The notes under the pieces were generated by a model, which saw only the letters and a list, made by a program, of their open reading frames with translations, was not told the origin of the DNA and did no database searches. 64,000 nucleotides of DNA from UBA3700 sp964478025 (GTDB lineage: Bacteria; Bacillota; Clostridia; Christensenellales; UBA3700). How positions within the stretch are numbered: position 1 is the stretch's first letter; each line of letters begins with the position of its first letter. This document shows, in pieces, positions 59,714-64,000 of the stretch. The stretch is from positions 160,410 through 224,409 of the forward strand of contig CAYZGK010000001.1 of assembly GCA_964478025.1 (NCBI GenBank), read 5' to 3'. A program made the position numbers and the translations under genes.

Positions 59714-61075
59714 TTAATCATAGTCCATTTCTTTTAGTTTCTTAATTTTTAATTCTTTATTGATTTTTCTTGTTAAGAAAATAAGAGGTATAAACATTAA
59801 TAGAGCGATTATTCCAGCTACTAAAAATATCTCTGGAGCTGGAATATTAGATTCTAATCCTGTGTCAGCATCTATGTATGTGATTCCTTGAGATTCATTT
59901 AATGCTTGACCTATTGCGGGACCTACGAACATAGGAATAAGTATATAGAATATCATTCTTATACCTTGTAATTTGCCAGCGTTTTCAGTAGGGGTATAGT
60001 CTCTTAATAAAGCTCCAAGTATGGATAATATAGATATGTATCCAATAATCATTATAAAACCAAATAATCCAAGTAATACTACATTTGCTGTGTGATTTCC
60101 ACCTTTGACAAAGAATATAAGAATAAGTCCTACAGAATATAAGGCAGCAAAGAAATAGCATAGTTTATCTTTTCTTAATTTGTCAGATGCATTTGATACT
60201 AAAACAACAACTACAGCACCAAGTATAATAACAAGGCCTAAAACTAAACTATATTCAATAACACTAAAGCCAAGATATTCTTGTAAGTAAATAATTAAAT
60301 AAGGCATAAAAACTTGGCTAGAAATACTATAGATACACATTGTTATAAAGATTATATATAATGTTGAATTTTGTTTTATTACACTAGGTTTAAATCCATA
60401 GATTAAATCGCTAAAGAAAACGGAGTGGGATTTTTCTAAGGTTGGACTATCTTTAATAATGAATAATCCTAAAATACCAGCAATTGAAACAATTGATCCT
60501 AATGCAATAAACATACCATCATAACCAATTGCATTTACAACAAGTCCAAATCCGCCTGCAACAATAAGTAGTGCAAATAATGGTAAAACAGAAAGAACGC
60601 CCTCAACTTTTCCACGATTATAGGTTGATGTGTTATCTGTTACCCAAGCATTAAAGCACGCATCGTTTGCAGTTGAACCAAAAAGCGTCATTATACAATC
60701 CATAGCTACAACTATTGCGCATGTTGTGGATATTATTTTTGCAGTATCTGAGATGTGAAATAATTTAGAGGTATTTTCTTTAGAGATAAATGCAAATACT
60801 ATTATAGTAAGGCCCCATATTATATAACCAATTGATATAAACATTCGGCGATTTCCAACTTTATCTGAAAAAATACCTGCAAATAGAGTAACTACTGTTG
60901 CTGTAATACCGCTTAATTGAACCATTAAAGTTACAGCCTCTGTGTTTTTTGCAATTGTATTATATACAAATAAATTGAAATACATATTTTCTACGGACCA
61001 TGCAATTTGCCCAAAAAGTCCAAAGAAAATTAAAATAAACCACATTTTTCTTGAAATACCAATTTGATTATTCAT
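59714..61075 (-). CDS. MFS transporter
   Basis: 453 residues from the ATG at 61075, preceded by GGTGGG; a longer reading to 61201 would overlap the thioesterase gene and is rejected. Twelve predicted membrane segments with the loop FSDKVGNRRMF (MFS motif A) after segment 2 and a related ASDKLRKDK in the second half. Broadly like sugar-cation or SLC45-type symporters of Bacillota. Substrate cannot be told. It is divergent from the acyl-ACP thioesterase gene. Confidence 0.8.
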   Translation of the reverse strand: MNNQIGISRKMWFILIFFGLFGQIAWSVENMYFNLFVYNTIAKNTEAVTLMVQLSGITATVVTLFAGIFSDKVGNRRMFISIGYIIWGLTIIVFAFISKENTSKLFHISDTAKIISTTCAIVVAMDCIMTLFGSTANDACFNAWVTDNTSTYNRGKVEGVLSVLPLFALLIVAGGFGLVVNAIGYDGMFIALGSIVSIAGILGLFIIKDSPTLEKSHSVFFSDLIYGFKPSVIKQNSTLYIIFITMCIYSISSQVFMPYLIIYLQEYLGFSVIEYSLVLGLVIILGAVVVVLVSNASDKLRKDKLCYFFAALYSVGLILIFFVKGGNHTANVVLLGLFGFIMIIGYISILSILGALLRDYTPTENAGKLQGIRMIFYILIPMFVGPAIGQALNESQGITYIDADTGLESNIPAPEIFLVAGIIALLMFIPLIFLTRKINKELKIKKLKEMDYD

Positions 61076-61138
61076 AAAACCCACCTTATACATAATTATT
61101 ATATAAATAAAAAAATTAAAATAAAAGATTAAAGTTGC

Positions 61139-61144
61139 TATAAT
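61139..61144 (+). promoter_or_regulatory. -10 box for the thioesterase-RlmD unit
   Basis: TATAAT at 61139-61144 lies 20 bp before the start codon at 61165, with GAGG in between as ribosome site. No convincing -35 box. Confidence 0.45.
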
Positions 61145-61164
61145 ACTAGTAATGAGGTCGAAAA

Positions 61165-61887
61165 ATGGAATTAATATTTGAAAAAATGTATACTCCAACA
61201 ACTAATGATTTTGATAGATACGATGTTTTAAATCCATGTTCTATATTAGATATATGCCAATCAATTGCAGGTGTGCATGCAGATGAAATGAAAATAGGAT
61301 TTAAAGATTGTTTTCCAAAAGGCATAATTTGGATTTTAGCAAGATCTAAATATGAAGTAATTGAAAATCCAAGTATAGATGAGGAATTAAAAGTTGTAAC
61401 ATGGCCTAGAACTCCAACTAGAGTTGATATGGATAGAGAAGTAGAGATTAAATCAAAAAATGGAGATAAAACCTATATAAAATCTATTCATAAATGGGTT
61501 TTATTTGATTATAAAAAGTGGCAAATATTACCAACTTCGGTGCTAACTATTGACGGGGAATATGTTAAGAATACTTTATTTTCAGATAAGTTTAGACCAC
61601 TTCCAAAGTTTGATATTAATGAAGAAAAATATAACTTTGTAGTTAAACAATCTCAAATAGATCACAATATGCATATGAATAATACCAAATATGCTGAAGA
61701 AATTATTAACGCATTAAAATTGACAAAAGAAGAAAAGATAAAAACATTTGAAATTAATTTTTTACAACAATGTATGCTTGATGAACAATTAAATATAAAT
61801 TATGTAAAAAATGGTAAAGAAATTAATATTGAAATAAAAAATAAAGAGGGGAACGTTGTTACAAGAGCCCAAATAACATTATTCTGA
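61165..61887 (+). CDS. Acyl-ACP thioesterase (FatA/FatB-like)
   Basis: 240 residues with two hot-dog halves. WILARSKYEV and the NPSIDEELKVVTWP stretch mark the first half; DHNMHMNNTKYAE in the second contains the Asn/His active-site region of bacterial acyl-ACP thioesterases. It frees fatty acids from acyl-ACP in the cytosol. Its stop TGA overlaps the ATG of the next gene, so the two are translationally coupled. Confidence 0.85.
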   Translation: MELIFEKMYTPTTNDFDRYDVLNPCSILDICQSIAGVHADEMKIGFKDCFPKGIIWILARSKYEVIENPSIDEELKVVTWPRTPTRVDMDREVEIKSKNGDKTYIKSIHKWVLFDYKKWQILPTSVLTIDGEYVKNTLFSDKFRPLPKFDINEEKYNFVVKQSQIDHNMHMNNTKYAEEIINALKLTKEEKIKTFEINFLQQCMLDEQLNINYVKNGKEINIEIKNKEGNVVTRAQITLF

Positions 61888-63245
61888 TGAAAAAAGACGA
61901 AATTGTAGAATTAGATATTGTATCTTATGGTAAAGATGGTGAAGGCGTTGCAAAACTTAATGATTTTGTAGTGTTTGTGCCAGGGTGTTTAGTAGGTGAA
62001 AAAATAAAGGCACAAATTGTCTTGGTTAAAAAGAATTTTGCGGTAGGTAGGGTTATAAAGATAGTTGTTCCGTCTAAAGATAGAGTTACACCACTATGCC
62101 CAATATTTTTTAAGTGTGGTGGCTGTGATATGCAGCATGTTTCTTATGAATATCAATTAAAAGTAAAAAGAGAAAATGTAAAAAATTGCATAGATAAAGC
62201 AACCGGTCTTGATGTAAGTGTAGATGAAGTCGTTCATGGAGATAAATTATTTGGATATAGAAATAAAGTTCAAGTTCCTATAAGAAAAATAAAAAATATA
62301 GCATATGCAGGATTTTATAAAGAGGGTACACATACATTTGTTCCTTTTGTTAAAAGTGAAAATTCAGATTTAGGTGATTGCCCACTGCATACTAGACAAA
62401 TGCAAAACATAATAGATGCAGTTGTTAATTATATTAACGAATATAACATTTCAACATATGATGAGGTTTCGAATAAAGGTTTAATTAGGCATTTAGTACT
62501 TCGTAGAGTAAATGAGTCTTACTCTATATGCTTGGTTATTAATGGAGAGGGTATTTTTAAACAAAATAAACTTATAGATGCCTTGAAAAAATTGAATATA
62601 AGCTTTGCTTTATATATTTCAAAAAATTTAAAACAAACAAATGTTATTATGGGTGATTCTATAGAATGTATATACGGAGATGAAAATATAAAAGGTGAAG
62701 CCTTGGGCGTTGAATATACGGTAAATCCAAATTCTTTTTTACAAATAAACGATGAAATAAGAGATGCGATTTACTCAAAAGTTAATCAAATAATTTCAAC
62801 CACTAAAGATGCTATTGTTTATGATGTATTTAGTGGTATAGGAATTATGTCTAATATGTTTGCAAAATATGCAAAAGAGGTAATTAGCATAGAAATAGTA
62901 AAAGAAGCTATAGAAGATGCAAAGAAAATTGCGGTAATGAATAATAACAAAAATATAAAAAATATATGTGGAGATGCTGCTGTAGAATTACCAAAGGTGA
63001 TAAAAGGCAATTCAATTATAGTTATCGATCCACCAAGAAAAGGATGTAGTGATAGAGTTATTAATTCTATAATTGAGTCAAAAGCAAATAAAATAATTTA
63101 TATTTCATGTAATCCTGCAACTCTTGCTAGAGATTTAAAATTACTTATTGAAAATTATAATATCATTTCAGTGACACCATATGATATGTTTCCTCAAACT
63201 AAACATGTTGAGACTGTGGTATTGCTGTCTAAGGTACAGAATTAA
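61887..63245 (+). CDS. 23S rRNA (uracil-5-)-methyltransferase RlmD/RlmCD-like
   Basis: 452 residues. N-terminal TRAM domain (VSYGKDGEGVAKLNDFVVFVPG), an iron-sulfur cysteine set (CPIFFKCGGC), SAM-binding YDVFSGIGIMS and the catalytic block YISCNPATLARDL, with QTKHVE near the end. These features define the RumA/TrmA family that makes 5-methyluridine in 23S rRNA (sometimes tRNA). The exact target nucleotide cannot be read from sequence. After its stop the DNA composition changes. Confidence 0.88.
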   Translation: MKKDEIVELDIVSYGKDGEGVAKLNDFVVFVPGCLVGEKIKAQIVLVKKNFAVGRVIKIVVPSKDRVTPLCPIFFKCGGCDMQHVSYEYQLKVKRENVKNCIDKATGLDVSVDEVVHGDKLFGYRNKVQVPIRKIKNIAYAGFYKEGTHTFVPFVKSENSDLGDCPLHTRQMQNIIDAVVNYINEYNISTYDEVSNKGLIRHLVLRRVNESYSICLVINGEGIFKQNKLIDALKKLNISFALYISKNLKQTNVIMGDSIECIYGDENIKGEALGVEYTVNPNSFLQINDEIRDAIYSKVNQIISTTKDAIVYDVFSGIGIMSNMFAKYAKEVISIEIVKEAIEDAKKIAVMNNNKNIKNICGDAAVELPKVIKGNSIIVIDPPRKGCSDRVINSIIESKANKIIYISCNPATLARDLKLLIENYNIISVTPYDMFPQTKHVETVVLLSKVQN

Positions 63246-63309
63246 ATAACGAGAAAAGGCTTGGAATCAAGGCAGTTCTGAGTGTTCGGCTGGAAACTGA
63301 AACGAAACA

Positions 63310-63564
63310 TTGTGGCGTGCAGCCTTAAAAACATATACAGATATTGTTTCTACAGCAAAACCGAAACATTTTGTGTTGGAAAATGTGCCAAGAATTCGGC
63401 TTAGTAAAACTTATCAATATGTAAGAGAAAAATTGAAAAAAGCTGGATATGGACTCACGGAGAAAATATTAGATGCAAGTTACTATGGAGTGCCACAGAA
63501 AAGGAAAAGATTGTTATTAATTGGTTGCTTAGATGCAGAGGATGATTTTATTAAAGAACAATAG
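63310..63564 (+). pseudogene. C5-cytosine DNA methyltransferase fragment
   Basis: 84 residues if read from TTG at 63310; the frame meets TGA at 63298-63300 upstream. KHFVLENV is motif VI (ENV) and YYGVPQKRKRLLLIG is motif VIII, so this is the middle of a Dcm-type enzyme that methylates cytosine in DNA. The catalytic Pro-Cys motif IV, the N-terminal SAM motif and the target-recognition domain are absent, so it is a non-functional remnant. Confidence 0.75.
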
Positions 63565-63574
63565 CAAATGAGCT

Positions 63575-63612
63575 CCTCATCACAGGATGATTCCAGTGGT
63601 GAGGGGCCTTTC
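63575..63612 (+). terminator. Terminator-like hairpin
   Basis: CCTCATCAC (63575-63583) and GTGGTGAGG (63596-63604) pair with one G-U, followed on the plus strand by GGCCTTTCTTTT. It lies between the methyltransferase fragment and the convergent reductase. Confidence 0.6.
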
Positions 63613-63614
63613 TT

Positions 63615-64000
63615 TTACCATGTTAGCGAAAATTCTACCAGTTCCGGGGTTTCCGGTTTCCCAATCAGTGGTTCTTTTTTGTCGAGCACAGACAACTGAG
63701 ATATTTCATCATCAGTCAATGAAAAATCAAATAAATCAAGATTTTCTTTTATATGGTTAATCTGCGTACTTCTCGGAATGACGGCAATCCCTTTCTGTGT
63801 CAGAAAACGAAGCAGAATTTGTGCAGGAGTTTTGCCATGCTTTTTTGCTAAAGCAAGTACCGCAGGTTCTTTAAACATTTCATTACGATTGCCTTGTCCG
63901 AGTGGTGCATATGCCATGTGTGCTACATTCTTTTTGTCCATCCAACTGCGTTCTGTGATTCGCTGGCAGTATAGGTTGGTTTCAATCTGATTGACCGCCG
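63615..64000 (-). CDS. Aldo/keto reductase, C-terminal part, cut by window edge
   Basis: The minus-strand frame is open from the right edge to the TAA at 63615-63617, about 127 residues. VNQIETN near the edge, MAYAPLGQG, KTPAQILLRF and IPRSTQINHIKENLDLFDF are the substrate/cofactor blocks of the aldo/keto reductase C-terminal half (NADPH-dependent carbonyl reduction). The internal ATG at 63941 is not the start. The catalytic Tyr/Lys region lies outside the window. Codon use differs from the rest of the window. Confidence 0.8.
   Translation of the reverse strand, partial: AVNQIETNLYCQRITERSWMDKKNVAHMAYAPLGQGNRNEMFKEPAVLALAKKHGKTPAQILLRFLTQKGIAVIPRSTQINHIKENLDLFDFSLTDDEISQLSVLDKKEPLIGKPETPELVEFSLTW

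Larger units (their letters stand above)
63246..64000. other. Segment of foreign composition at the right edge
   Basis: From just after the RlmD-like stop the DNA has visibly more G and C and uses codons rare elsewhere in the window (CGG, CGC, CAG, ATC, GTC, CCG). It carries a methyltransferase fragment without a start and, on the other strand, the 3' part of an aldo/keto reductase, both incomplete. It may be acquired DNA or an assembly join. Confidence 0.6.

Noticed and set aside
59714..61201. 495-residue form of the MFS transporter
   Set aside because: The extra 42 residues overlap the divergent thioesterase start; a ribosome site precedes the ATG at 61075.
63310..63564. Functional cytosine methyltransferase
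   Set aside because: Only motifs VI-VIII are present; catalytic Pro-Cys, SAM motif and target-recognition domain are missing.
1..64000. tRNA or rRNA genes
   Set aside because: I saw no cloverleaf-like TTC-A/G box with matching acceptor stem nor any rRNA segment in the intergenic gaps; a covariance search would be decisive.

Overview
The window is AT-rich, gene-dense DNA from a low-GC Gram-positive bacterium (Bacillota), most likely an uncultured gut-type Clostridia or Bacilli lineage. The evidence is AGA-dominated arginine codons, a WhiA gene, a GlgC/GlgD pair, an FMN riboswitch driving a RibU-type ECF substrate component, ATP- and PPi-dependent phosphofructokinases side by side, and a long PotA with an insertion in its helical domain. 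I cannot name genus or family. No tRNA, rRNA, CRISPR array, intact transposase or origin was seen.

Layout. 1-4.3 kb: 3' part of a large MBG-repeat surface protein and a lipoprotein. 4.3-9 kb: a 33-bp tandem repeat array, two FAD oxidoreductases and a first AlbA_2-type ATP-binding regulator with its own repeat array. 9-12.6 kb: a membrane-anchored beta-helix (GH28-like) protein and a leucine-rich-repeat protein. 12.6-16.4 kb: divergent SDR and DEAD-box genes with leaderless-looking promoters, then a second AlbA_2 regulator. 16.5-21.8 kb: minus-strand puuR-like/potABCD polyamine operon. 22-24.8 kb: class II fructose-bisphosphate aldolase, an orphan deaminase toxin tip with a candidate immunity gene inside a perfect 16-bp inverted repeat, and an XRE membrane protein. 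24.9-29.4 kb: acyltransferase, M29 aminopeptidase, and an XRE-acyltransferase fusion coupled to a zinc-ribbon membrane protein. 29.5-33.5 kb: GAPDH, a small membrane protein, TetR, ABC-F. 33.5-47.9 kb: alpha-glucosidase, a decayed RelB toxin-antitoxin locus, then glgB-glgC-glgD-glgA-glgP-amylase-PHP-whiA as a tight same-strand block. 47.9-55.2 kb: FMN riboswitch and ribU-like gene, dnaE, and an esterase-esterase-ATP-grasp operon. 55.3-63.2 kb: pfkA, PPi-PFK, an ATPase with its own duplicated palindromes, MFS transporter, acyl-ACP thioesterase, RlmD-like methyltransferase. 63.25-64 kb: DNA of different composition carrying a cytosine methyltransferase fragment and an aldo/keto reductase 3' part.

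How it fits together. The core is central carbon handling: glycogen synthesis and breakdown, alpha-glucan hydrolysis, both phosphofructokinases, aldolase and GAPDH. Around it lie accessory loci. The most unusual signals are three unlinked NTPase/DNA-binding genes (7569, 15129, 58270), each with a private set of repeats laid over its promoter. In the first, the same 12-bp DNA unit recurs inside the coding sequence as an in-frame tetrapeptide repeat. At least four genes also have TATAAT-like boxes 7-9 nt before ATG with no ribosome binding site, which suggests leaderless mRNAs.
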